A DNA stretch of 15,801 bases from an uncultured Slackia sp. (lineage in GTDB: Bacteria > Actinomycetota > Coriobacteriia > Coriobacteriales > Eggerthellaceae): positions 1 to 15,801 of the forward strand of contig USLD01000011.1 of the NCBI GenBank assembly GCA_900555495.1, read 5' to 3'. Positions 5,930 to 13,277 of this stretch are shown here, piece after piece (position 1 is the first letter of the stretch; each line of letters starts with the position of its first letter). The notes under the pieces were generated by a model. That model was given only the letters and a program-made list of their open reading frames with translations. It did not search any database and was not told the DNA's origin. The translations under genes and the position numbers were made by a program.

Positions 5930-6625
5930 TTAGCTCGCATAGTCGTCGCTGAAAATGGCGCGGCCGACGCGCACCATGGTAGCCCCTTGAGGGATGGCTT
6001 CGAGATAGTCGTCGCTCATCCCCATGGAAAGTTCATGCAGATCGATGCCCTGCACGCCGCTGCGTTCCAGCTTGTCGCGCATCGTATCGCGCAGGATGCG
6101 CAAGTCGGCGAACGTGGCCCGCGCGTCTTCGAGGCTTCCGCGCATGGCCATGGTCATCAGACCCGCCACGCGTACGTGCTTCAGCTTGCTGCATGCCATC
6201 AGCATATCGAACAATTCGTCGGGCTGCACGCCTTGTTTGTTCTCTTCGCCGTCGTTGACCTCGATAAGCACATCCTGCACGATACCCAGGCCCTCGGCCA
6301 AGCGGTCGATCTTCTCGGCATGGCTTCGTTCGCACAGCGAATGGATCAGACAGGCGCGACCCACGATCGTGGAAAGCTGACGCGACTGGATGTTTCCGAT
6401 GAAGTGCCAGCGCTCGTCGGGAAACGCGTCGTGCTTGCGCGCAAGCTCCTGCGGACGGTTCTCGCCGAAGTCGTGGATGCCTGCGGCGACGGCCTCTTCG
6501 ACCGCCTCGAGACCTACCGTCTTCGACACGCCGATGATCGTCACCTCGTCTGCGGCGCGCCCGCTTGCCTCGCAAGACGCGCGCACTTCGTGCGCAATCC
6601 GCTCGTATCGTTGTTTCAGAGCCAT
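5930..6625 (-). CDS. yggS: YggS/PLPBP-family pyridoxal phosphate homeostasis protein
   Basis: This is a fold-type III PLP-binding protein without known enzyme activity that keeps free PLP and some amino-acid pools in balance. The 231 residues show VTIIGVSKTV with the PLP lysine at Lys35, FGENRPQE (53-60), WHFIGNIQSRQ (73-83), the HSLCERSHAEKI segment and the C-terminal phosphate-binding end LSMGMSDDYLEAI, then VRVGRAIF. Many homologues have FGENYVQE and a GxLQxNK sequence; the RPQE and IQSRQ forms differ but keep the overall pattern. ATG has GAGGAGG upstream and overlaps the end of pgeF by 10 bases. The place between ftsZ-pgeF and sepF is conserved in Gram-positives and cyanobacteria. Confidence 0.94.
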   Translation of the reverse strand: MALKQRYERIAHEVRASCEASGRAADEVTIIGVSKTVGLEAVEEAVAAGIHDFGENRPQELARKHDAFPDERWHFIGNIQSRQLSTIVGRACLIHSLCERSHAEKIDRLAEGLGIVQDVLIEVNDGEENKQGVQPDELFDMLMACSKLKHVRVAGLMTMAMRGSLEDARATFADLRILRDTMRDKLERSGVQGIDLHELSMGMSDDYLEAIPQGATMVRVGRAIFSDDYAS

Positions 6626-7491
6626 GGATCCGCCCTCCTCGCGTCATCGGAAACCCTGACCGCCACCGCTGCATGGCGACCGCAGCATCCCTTGGATGCC
6701 CGGTAGGAATAATACCGGCGTCCGGCGTCGCAGACCGTGCAGACCTGCGCATCGACGATGCGGCCCCCATCGACCCCGCACGCCTGAAGACCCGTGCGAA
6801 GCGCCTTCGCCATGTCGACGAAGGGCCCGGGCAAGACGACCTCGTCGCCGAACTCGTCGGAAAAGACCTGTGCCACCTCGGTCCCCACCTCGAAATGGCA
6901 GCTTCGGATGTGCGGACCGATGTAGACGTTGAGCTGCGAAGGAGCAACGCCTTCTTCCTCGCACAGGCGCGCGACGGCCTTCTCGGCTATACGCGCCGAC
7001 ACGCCGCGCCACCCCGCGTGGACCACCGCGAACGCGCCCGTGGGGGCCACGACGATTACGGGAACGCAATCGGCGAAGCACAGAAGCGCCGCGGTGTCAG
7101 GGCATGCCACGACAACGGCGTCGGCTCCCTGCGCCGCACGATCGGCGCACCCTTTCGCATCGCATACGTCGCGACAGGTGACGATGACGTCGCCGTGCAC
7201 CTGATGCGGCTGGATGCAGGCGGCGTCGGCCGCGCCGAGGGCCGCGAGCAAGGTTGCCCTGTTCTGCTTCACATGGGCAGGGTCGTCGCCGACGTGGCCG
7301 CCCAGGTTCAAAGAGTCGTACGGGGCAAGACTCGTGCCGCCGGTGCGCTGCGTGAAGCCGATGCGCACGCCTGTCGCGGCATAGAGCGCATCGTCGGTTA
7401 TGAGCGTGCATGAAGAAAAGCGACCCTCGGAAAGCCGAGGGAACGGCATATCGAGGGTCGCTGATTCATGCGATGAGACGTTTGTCGTCAT
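6616..7491 (-). CDS. pgeF: Peptidoglycan editing factor PgeF (YfiH/YlmD, DUF152 family)
   Basis: The family, once called multicopper polyphenol oxidases, includes PgeF, which removes misplaced L-serine from UDP-MurNAc precursors; some members also show purine nucleoside activity. The metal and active-site residues are present: IQPHQVHGD with His99, CFADCVPV with Cys142, and VVHAGWRG with His158. The N-terminal GVRIGFTQRTGG, the PYDSLNLGGHVGDD segment and the C-terminal CTVCDAGRRYYSYRAS also fit. The given ATG is 21 bases after the ftsZ stop, with only a weak AGG. An in-frame ATG at codon 15 (7449) would give 277 residues and cannot be ruled out. A terminator-like hairpin overlaps codons about 11-27. 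The role is inferred from the family. Confidence 0.9.
   Translation of the reverse strand: MTTNVSSHESATLDMPFPRLSEGRFSSCTLITDDALYAATGVRIGFTQRTGGTSLAPYDSLNLGGHVGDDPAHVKQNRATLLAALGAADAACIQPHQVHGDVIVTCRDVCDAKGCADRAAQGADAVVVACPDTAALLCFADCVPVIVVAPTGAFAVVHAGWRGVSARIAEKAVARLCEEEGVAPSQLNVYIGPHIRSCHFEVGTEVAQVFSDEFGDEVVLPGPFVDMAKALRTGLQACGVDGGRIVDAQVCTVCDAGRRYYSYRASKGCCGRHAAVAVRVSDDARRADPWL
7411..7461 (-). terminator. Terminator-like hairpin inside the 5' end of pgeF
   Basis: On the minus strand GCGACCCTCG (7461-7452) pairs perfectly over 10 bases with CGAGGGTCGC (7429-7420), followed by TTTTCTTC. A competing, tighter hairpin uses the same 3' arm: CCCTCGG-CTTT-CCGAGGG (7441-7424). It lies about 50 bases past the ftsZ stop codon, where a terminator for ftsZ would be expected, yet it is within pgeF codons. 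It may reduce transcription of pgeF through divIVA relative to ftsZ. Confidence 0.6.
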
Positions 7492-7512
7492 ATCGCCTGA
7501 TGCCTATGTCTC

Positions 7513-8649
7513 TTAGCGGCGGCGCAGGAAATCGGGGATGTACTCCTCGTCCGCGATGCGGGTCGAAGCGGCATTCGCCGACGTTGCGACCGGGGACGTG
7601 GGGTGGCTCTGGTTGGACGTGTAGGTGTCGCGAACCGGCGCCGTGGAGGCGAACAGGTCGTTACGCGCGTTGTCGAAGTCCATGACGGCCTGCGTGGTGC
7701 GGGAGAAGCCGGTGGCGATGATGGTGATGCGCACCTGATCGCCCAGGCCCTCGTCGATAATCTGGCCGTAGATGATGTTGGCGTCTTCGTCCACGACGGC
7801 TTCCATGGCACGCGCGGCGGCGTCGACCTCGGCAAGCGTGAGCTCCGGGCCGCCGGCGATGGAGAACAGGACGCGGCTGGCACCCTGGATGGAGGCCTCG
7901 AGCAGGTTGGAGTTGATAGCCTGCGTAGCGGCGTCGAGCGCGCGGTTCTCGCCCGAACCGTAGCCGATGCCCATCATGGCGGTGCCGGCGTCCTTCATGA
8001 CGGTGCGGATGTCGGCGAAGTCGAGGTTGATCAAGCCGGGAATGGTGATCAAGTCGGTCACGCCCTGGATCCCTTGACGCAGCGTGTCATCCGCGATGCG
8101 GAAGGCATCGAGCATGGAGGTCTTCTTGTCGATGACCTCGAGCAAGCGGTCGTTGGGGATGACGATGAGGGTATCGACCTTCTGGGACAGCAGATCGCAG
8201 CCCTGTTCGGCCTGGTTGCGACGCAGACGGCCTTCGAAGCCGAAGGGCTTGGTGACGACGCCGACGGTCAGCGCGCCGATTTCCTCGCGCGCGATTTCGG
8301 CGACGACAGGAGCGGCGCCCGTACCGGTGCCGCCGCCTTCGCCTGCGGTGACGAAGACCATGTCGGCTTCGGCGAGCGCTTCGCGGATTTCCGCGCGGGA
8401 TTCCTCGGCGGCCTGGCAGCCGATTTCAGGATTGGCGCCTGCGCCAAGGCCTCGGGTCAGCTCTTCGCCGATGTGGATGGTCTTGTCGGCGCTCGAAAGG
8501 AGCAGGGCCTGCTTGTCGGTGTTCACCGCGATGAACTCGACACCTTTCAGGCCGGCCTCGACCATACGGTTGACGGCGTTGGTGCCGCCTCCGCCTACGC
8601 CCACGACCTTGATGACGGCCAGGTGCTCAGAACCAATAGTTTTAGGCAT
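7513..8649 (-). CDS. ftsZ: Cell division GTPase FtsZ
   Basis: FtsZ is the tubulin homologue that forms the cytokinetic ring. With this start it has 378 residues. The N-terminal nucleotide-binding stretch KVVGVGGGGTNAVNRM (14-29) is followed by the tubulin signature GEGGGTGTGAAP (103-114). The T7 synergy loop is LINLDFADIRTV (206-217, with Asp210 and Asp213). The GTPase and C-terminal domains end near residue 320, followed by a short linker of about 40 residues. The conserved tail EEYIPDFLRRR (368-378) binds SepF and similar partners. An upstream in-frame ATG at 8661 has no ribosome binding site; the ATG at 8649 has GGAGG five bases before it and is preferred. No ftsA lies between ftsQ and ftsZ. 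Confidence 0.97.
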   Translation of the reverse strand: MPKTIGSEHLAVIKVVGVGGGGTNAVNRMVEAGLKGVEFIAVNTDKQALLLSSADKTIHIGEELTRGLGAGANPEIGCQAAEESRAEIREALAEADMVFVTAGEGGGTGTGAAPVVAEIAREEIGALTVGVVTKPFGFEGRLRRNQAEQGCDLLSQKVDTLIVIPNDRLLEVIDKKTSMLDAFRIADDTLRQGIQGVTDLITIPGLINLDFADIRTVMKDAGTAMMGIGYGSGENRALDAATQAINSNLLEASIQGASRVLFSIAGGPELTLAEVDAAARAMEAVVDEDANIIYGQIIDEGLGDQVRITIIATGFSRTTQAVMDFDNARNDLFASTAPVRDTYTSNQSHPTSPVATSANAASTRIADEEYIPDFLRRR

Positions 8650-8745
8650 CGTATCCTCCATGCGTGCTACATATCCAGCGCGTTTCTTTGCGTCGCATTA
8701 TCTCAAACAATCTGCAGGCTATCGTTAAGAAAGCATGACAGATTC

Positions 8746-8773
8746 ACTTTACACGAACTCTATGAGTTTGCAA
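8746..8773 (-). promoter_or_regulatory. Candidate ftsZ promoter with a palindrome in its spacer
   Basis: On the minus strand TTGCAA (8773-8768) and TAAAGT (8751-8746) are 16 bases apart, each matching four of six consensus bases. The spacer holds a 5-bp inverted repeat, AACTC-TAT-GAGTT (8756-8768), which could be an operator. It lies right after the ftsQ terminator, where a separate ftsZ promoter is needed. A second candidate -10, GATAAT, lies nearer to ftsZ but has no -35. The evidence is modest. Confidence 0.35.
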
Positions 8774-8803
8774 GAAACGATGACGGGGCGTAACCCATCA
8801 TCG
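8772..8803 (-). terminator. Intrinsic terminator after ftsQ
   Basis: On the minus strand CGATGATGGG (8803-8794) pairs with CCCGTCATCG (8787-8778) over ten positions, including one G-U pair, around a six-base loop. TTTCTT follows. It lies 27 bases past the ftsQ stop codon, so the murD-to-ftsQ unit probably ends here and ftsZ is transcribed separately. Confidence 0.8.
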
Positions 8804-8830
8804 TCGAAGTTCCACGATATCGCATCGCTG

Positions 8831-9841
8831 CTACGTCGTGCGCCACGTGGGGCTCGTCGCCACGCGGACGTTGATATAGGACACGCTGCCGGGGTGATCG
8901 GCCATGATCTGCAGGCAGACGCGCTCTTTGTCCCTGATGTCGTCGGCAGAGCCGAAAGCGATCTCGATATTGGAATCGAGGGTGATCGTGGTGTTTTCGG
9001 TCGACGTGGCCGACACCGTCTTCACCTGGTTTTTAAGGTCGGTGGTCAGGCCCGTGACGATGTCGAGGGCGTTGACGATGCTTTCGTCGTTGCAATACGT
9101 GCCCACTTCGGGAGCGACTCCGTAGGCGACGTCTTTGATCGAAAGGACCTCGGCTTTGTCCTCGTAGATCTTGGGGCTGATCGACGCGGCCGCCTCGCTT
9201 CCTTCTTCGGGGATGGCGCACAGCCACATGCCGTCGACCGACAAGGCCCACTCCTCGATCGACTTGCCCTCGTCGACGCTTACTTCGACTACGGCGCCGA
9301 TGGCACGTTCGGTCACGGCGAGGTTCAGCGTCTCGGGAAAGATCCTCTGCACGTCGACGTCGGCGACCCAGGCATCACGCAGGATGCTGCTTTTGATCGC
9401 GCCCGTATCGACCCTGAGAAGCGTGGTGTCGCTCGGCACGTTGGCGAGCTGGGTCATCTCGGCAGACGTAAGATGCTCGACGCCTGACACCGTGACCTGC
9501 CTGATCGAGAACAAGTTCGAGAAATACACGCCGGCGATGCTCGCGGCCAGCACGGCAAGAACGCCCAACAACACGAACACCTTCGCCATATGCGCACGAT
9601 AAGTCCTGTTCACGCGCGCATCGCGACTCATTTGACCCTGCGCGAGAGACCCGACCTTGACCGTGGAGACGCGCGGCTGGGCGCTGCCGAAATCCCGTTT
9701 GGCATAAGGCGATACCGTGCGCGGCGAAGGCCTGCCCGCCGTGCGCGGCGGCCTGGTCGCGCTGCCGCGGGGAATATTCACCTGGGCCTTCGAGGCGCGA
9801 CGCGGCTGGGGCGCCGATCGGCGATTATTGCGGGAAGCCAA
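8831..9841 (-). CDS. ftsQ: Cell division protein FtsQ/DivIB (POTRA domain)
   Basis: FtsQ is a bitopic divisome protein that links early and late division proteins through FtsB and FtsL. With the chosen start it has 336 residues. A basic, Pro/Arg/Ser-rich cytoplasmic region of about 85 residues is followed by one membrane segment (KVFVLLGVLAVLAASIAGVY, about 87-107). A POTRA domain comes next, beginning LFSIRQVTVSGVEHLTSAEM and reaching the RIFPETLNLAVTERA strand, then the FtsQ beta domain. The frame extends to a TTG at 9862. The TTG at 9841 is preferred because GGAGG lies nine bases before it; it overlaps the murB end by 17 bases. A GTG about 20 codons further in is a third option. A terminator follows. 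Confidence 0.9.
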   Translation of the reverse strand: MASRNNRRSAPQPRRASKAQVNIPRGSATRPPRTAGRPSPRTVSPYAKRDFGSAQPRVSTVKVGSLAQGQMSRDARVNRTYRAHMAKVFVLLGVLAVLAASIAGVYFSNLFSIRQVTVSGVEHLTSAEMTQLANVPSDTTLLRVDTGAIKSSILRDAWVADVDVQRIFPETLNLAVTERAIGAVVEVSVDEGKSIEEWALSVDGMWLCAIPEEGSEAAASISPKIYEDKAEVLSIKDVAYGVAPEVGTYCNDESIVNALDIVTGLTTDLKNQVKTVSATSTENTTITLDSNIEIAFGSADDIRDKERVCLQIMADHPGSVSYINVRVATSPTWRTT

Positions 9842-10736
9842 GGAAACGCACCTCCGGTACAAGCTCGATGCCGTAGCGCTCTGCCACGGCGTTTTGGGCG
9901 GCGTGAATCAAGGCGAGCACCTCGACGGCGCGCGCCCCTCCCCTGTTCACGATGAAATTGGCATGCAGCTCCGAAATCTGGGCGCCGCCGCACGATGCCC
10001 CCTTCAAGCCCACGTTCTCGATGAGCCTCCCCACCGATTCGCGCTCGGGATTGCGAAACACGCTGCCGCACGACGGCAGCGCAAGCGGTTGGGTGGTGCG
10101 GCGTCGCGAAAGCGAGCGTTCCATGCGCATGCGAATCTCCTCGCGGTCCCCCTCGTTGGTGGAAAGCTCGCATTCCAGCACGATTTCATCATACGGAAGC
10201 GAGGTCTCGCGATAGCCCCAGGCGATATCGGAGGCGTTGTAGCGTTTCAGACCGGTGCCGGGGCGCAGCGTGGTGACGGTGCAGACGCGGCTGCCGATGT
10301 ATTCGCGGCTCGTGCCCGCATTCATGCGCAGCGCGCCGCCCACCGTGCCGGGCGTTCCGACAGCGAACTCGAAGCCCGCACGGCCGTGCGAGAACGCCTC
10401 GCGCACCACATGCGACAGGCGGCAGGCCGAACCCACGGAAAACGTTGCGGCGTCTTCGTTATAGCAGCATGCCGAAAAGCCCCGGCCGAGCGTGATGACC
10501 GCTCCGTCGAAGCCTTCGTCGCTGACCAGCAGGTTGCTGCCCTTGCCCAACGCGACCCAAGGCACGCCCCAAGCGCGCAAGGCTTCGGTCACCCTGGTCA
10601 AAGAGGGCAGCGTGTCGGCCTGGATATAGTAGCGGGCGGGCCCGCCTATGCGATACGTCGTATGACGGCTCATCGGCTCGTTCTCGAGAACCGTTCCCTC
10701 GAAACGCGGGCCGAACAGGCGTGCGAAAGACGACAT
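9825..10736 (-). CDS. murB: UDP-N-acetylenolpyruvoylglucosamine reductase MurB
   Basis: MurB uses NADPH and FAD to reduce UDP-GlcNAc-enolpyruvate to UDP-MurNAc, the second committed step of peptidoglycan synthesis. The 303 residues fit the family. The FAD-binding domain shows RIGGPARYY (29-37), ALGKGSNLLVSDEGFDG (62-78) and GTPGTVGGALRMNAG (127-141). The catalytic residues are visible: the arginine in GYRETSLP (Arg176), the proton-donor serine in PSCGSVFRNP (Ser225) and the C-terminal glutamate in LVPEVRFLG (Glu295). The frame is open for 20 codons upstream inside murC. The ATG at 10736 lies 10 bases after the murC stop, at the point where homologous proteins begin. Its ribosome binding site is weak (AGGCGAG). 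Confidence 0.95.
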   Translation of the reverse strand: MSSFARLFGPRFEGTVLENEPMSRHTTYRIGGPARYYIQADTLPSLTRVTEALRAWGVPWVALGKGSNLLVSDEGFDGAVITLGRGFSACCYNEDAATFSVGSACRLSHVVREAFSHGRAGFEFAVGTPGTVGGALRMNAGTSREYIGSRVCTVTTLRPGTGLKRYNASDIAWGYRETSLPYDEIVLECELSTNEGDREEIRMRMERSLSRRRTTQPLALPSCGSVFRNPERESVGRLIENVGLKGASCGGAQISELHANFIVNRGGARAVEVLALIHAAQNAVAERYGIELVPEVRFLGFPQ

Positions 10737-10746
10737 GCGCGCTCGC

Positions 10747-12132
10747 CTATCGCGCCGCCAGGGCCTCGACGATGCGGGGACCGAAGCCCGTGACATCGCC
10801 TGCGCCCATCGTGATCAGCAGGTCGCCCTCGCGCAGCTGCTCGAGAACGGCGTCGACGGTGGCGTCTTTGTCGGGCAGGTACGTCGCCTTATCCAGATGG
10901 CCGCGCTCGGCCACGGCATCGGCGATGAGCTTGCCGCTGACGCCTTCGATCGCGGCTTCGCCCGCCGCATAGACATCCATCACCATGACGGCGTCGGCCG
11001 CATCGAACGCGCCCGCGAACTCTCCGGCGAGACTCTGCGTGCGCGAGTAGCGGTGCGGCTGGAACAGCACCATGACGCGCTCGAAATCGAGCGCCTTGGC
11101 AGCGGCGATCGTCGCTTCGACCTCGGTGGGGTGATGCGCATAGTCGTCGACGACGGTGACGCCTGCGGCCTCGCCGATCAAATCGAAACGGCGGCGGACG
11201 CCCGAATAGCCGGCCAGGCCCGCAGCCGCGGCTTCGACATCTTCGCCCAAGGCCCAGATGACGCTCAGCACGCCTGCGGCGTTGAGGGCGTTATGCACGC
11301 CGGGGCTTTTCTCCAGTCGGCATGCGACCGTGCAGCCGTCAGCGAAGCGCAGCGTGAACAGCGTCGCGATTCCTTCGGTGCGATAATCGAGCACGCGCGT
11401 GTCGCACGCCTCGCCGAAACCGTAGGTGATCACGCGCTTGCCGCTGCGGCGGGCGAGCTCGGGCAGCGCCGGATCCTCGCCGCATGCCACCACGGCGCCC
11501 TCGGCAGGAACCGAGGACATGAAACGCAGAAACGTCTCCTTGATTTCCTCGAGACCTCCCGTGTAGTGGTCCAGGTGATCCGCTTCGACGTTGGTCACGA
11601 GCGCCACGTAAGGCGACAGATTCAAGAACGAACCGTCGCTTTCATCGGCCTCGACGACGTAGTATTCGCCAGCGCCCGAAACGGCATTGGTCTGATAGGC
11701 GTCCACGATGCCGCCGACCACGAATGTCGGAGCAAGGCCGAGCGCATCGGTGGCGGTGGCGAGCATCGAAGACGTGGTGGTCTTGCCGTGCGTGCCCGCC
11801 GCGGCGAGCGTCTTCTTGCCGCGGCCGAGCTCGGCGAGCATGCGGGCGCGCTGCCACACGTCGATGCCGCGCTCGCGCGCCTCGACGAGTTCGGGATTGG
11901 TTGCGGGAATGGCGGTGGAAACCACGACCACGTCGCAATCGGCAGGCACATTGGCCGCATCATGGCCGATGAACACGGGGATACCCGCCTCTTCGAGCTG
12001 CTGGGTGTAGCGCGAAGCCTTCATATCCGAGCCGCTTACCTTCATGCCCAGATCGGACGCGACACGGGCGATGCCGCTCATGCCGACGCCGCCGACGCCG
12101 ATAAAATGGACGCATTTCGCTTCTGAGCTCAT
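10747..12132 (-). CDS. murC: UDP-N-acetylmuramate--L-alanine ligase MurC
   Basis: MurC adds L-alanine to UDP-MurNAc using ATP, the first Mur ligase step. The protein is 461 residues, typical. The N-terminal UDP-binding Rossmann motif is FIGVGGVGMSGIA (10-22) and the ATP P-loop is AAGTHGKTTTSS (111-122). The Mur-ligase centre has EADESDGSF (161-169) and NVEADHLDHY (181-190), and the C-terminal domain has the VVDDYAHHPTEVEAT and FQPHRYSRT motifs. The open frame runs 120 codons further upstream inside murG, but ATG at 12132 has AGGAGG six bases before it and matches the family's N-terminus. A spacer of 44 bases separates it from murG; it contains a lone TACAAT without a -35. Confidence 0.97.
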   Translation of the reverse strand: MSSEAKCVHFIGVGGVGMSGIARVASDLGMKVSGSDMKASRYTQQLEEAGIPVFIGHDAANVPADCDVVVVSTAIPATNPELVEARERGIDVWQRARMLAELGRGKKTLAAAGTHGKTTTSSMLATATDALGLAPTFVVGGIVDAYQTNAVSGAGEYYVVEADESDGSFLNLSPYVALVTNVEADHLDHYTGGLEEIKETFLRFMSSVPAEGAVVACGEDPALPELARRSGKRVITYGFGEACDTRVLDYRTEGIATLFTLRFADGCTVACRLEKSPGVHNALNAAGVLSVIWALGEDVEAAAAGLAGYSGVRRRFDLIGEAAGVTVVDDYAHHPTEVEATIAAAKALDFERVMVLFQPHRYSRTQSLAGEFAGAFDAADAVMVMDVYAAGEAAIEGVSGKLIADAVAERGHLDKATYLPDKDATVDAVLEQLREGDLLITMGAGDVTGFGPRIVEALAAR

Positions 12133-12176
12133 CAAATTCCTCCTCGAAGATATTTCGCACAAGCATTGTAGACGGT

Positions 12177-13277
12177 TTACCCCGCATCCGCGATGCGGCA
12201 CACAACATCCGCCAAGTTGGCCGCGGCGTCCTGGGTCTTGAAACCCGCCGCCGCATCGTGCATGCGTTCGCGCAGGTCCGCATCGTCGACCAACGCGAAC
12301 AGCTTCTCGGCGAACGCAGAGCCGTCCAACTCGTCGTCGCGCTGCATGTACGCCGCGCCGCTCGCCACGTAAGCCTCGGCGTTGGTGGTCTGGTGGTCTT
12401 CGGCCGCGAACGGGAACGGCACCAGCAGAGCGGGAAGCCCGATCGCCGAAATCTCGGCGAGCGAGGTCGCGCCCGCACGCGAGATGGCGCAATCAGCCGC
12501 CGCGAGCGTTTCGGCCATACGGTCCTGATAAGCCATGACCGTCCAACGCTTCGCCTCGTCGGGAGTCAGGGCGAGCTCCTCTTTCACCGCATCGAATTCC
12601 TTCGGACCCGTGATATGCACCACATAGAGGTTCTCGCGAGCGAGCAGCTCTTCTTTCAACGCGCCGACGGCCTTGTTGATATGGCGCGCGCCCAAGCTCC
12701 CGCCGAACACGAGCAGCATCACCGCGTCGTCGGGAATGCCGAGCATGTCCCTGCCCTGCTCGCGCGTGGCGCTCAGCACCGAAGACCGCACGGGGTTGCC
12801 CGTCAGCACGATTTTGGACCGGTCGGCGATGTCTTTGCCCGCCGCCTCATAAGTCAAGGCCACGGCCTTGGCGCGCTTGCCTAAGAACTTGTTCGCCATG
12901 CCCATGACCGAATTCTGCTCGTGCATCGCCAGGGGGATGTCGAGCGAAGCGGCCGCCAGGCCCACGGGGATGCAGACGTATCCGCCGAATCCCACCACGG
13001 CATCGGGGCGCACCTCGCGCATCCAACGCTTGGCCTTGCGTGCCGAGGCCGCGATCTTCGCCGTCGAGGTGACCAGCGTCCACGGCTTCTGGCGATCGAA
13101 GCCCGCCGCCTCGAAGGGCACGAATTCGATGCCCGCCTGGGGCACGAGCCGCGCCTCGACGCCGGTCGGCGTGCCCGCGAAGCAGACCTCATGGCCGCGG
13201 GCGCGCAGCTCTTCGGCAAGCGCGAGGGCGGGATTGATATGTCCGGCGGTTCCTCCGCCTGAAAGCACGACTTTCAT
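12177..13277 (-). CDS. murG: MurG glycosyltransferase (lipid II synthesis)
   Basis: MurG transfers GlcNAc from UDP-GlcNAc to lipid I on the inner face of the membrane, forming lipid II. The 366 residues are a usual length. It shows the N-terminal glycine loop LSGGGTAGHINPALALAEEL (5-24) and the HEQNSVMGMANKFLG segment. A second glycine loop, LVFGGSLGARHIN, precedes the UDP-GlcNAc-binding stretch ISRAGATSLAEIS, then LLVPFPFAAEDHQTTNA. The start ATG overlaps the ftsW stop in an ATGA, preceded by GGGGAAGG, so translation is coupled to ftsW. A 7-bp hairpin covers the last codons but has no T run and is not a terminator. Confidence 0.97.
   Translation of the reverse strand: MKVVLSGGGTAGHINPALALAEELRARGHEVCFAGTPTGVEARLVPQAGIEFVPFEAAGFDRQKPWTLVTSTAKIAASARKAKRWMREVRPDAVVGFGGYVCIPVGLAAASLDIPLAMHEQNSVMGMANKFLGKRAKAVALTYEAAGKDIADRSKIVLTGNPVRSSVLSATREQGRDMLGIPDDAVMLLVFGGSLGARHINKAVGALKEELLARENLYVVHITGPKEFDAVKEELALTPDEAKRWTVMAYQDRMAETLAAADCAISRAGATSLAEISAIGLPALLVPFPFAAEDHQTTNAEAYVASGAAYMQRDDELDGSAFAEKLFALVDDADLRERMHDAAAGFKTQDAAANLADVVCRIADAG

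Noticed and set aside
8755..8769. LexA/SOS-type operator upstream of ftsZ
   Set aside because: The inverted repeat AACTC-TAT-GAGTT does not match the GAAC-N4-GTTC spacing of Gram-positive SOS boxes.
10735..12126. A 463-codon plus-strand open frame opposite murC, and similar long plus-strand frames (49-894, 2173-3414, 7603-8793, 9717-10793)
   Set aside because: They are antisense shadows produced by high-GC codon bias; none shows a recognisable domain, and all lie on well-supported minus-strand genes.
12180..12200. Terminator between murG and murC
   Set aside because: A 7-bp hairpin (CCGCATC-GCG-GATGCGG) overlaps the murG stop region, but no T run follows, and murC continues 44 bases on with a strong ribosome binding site.
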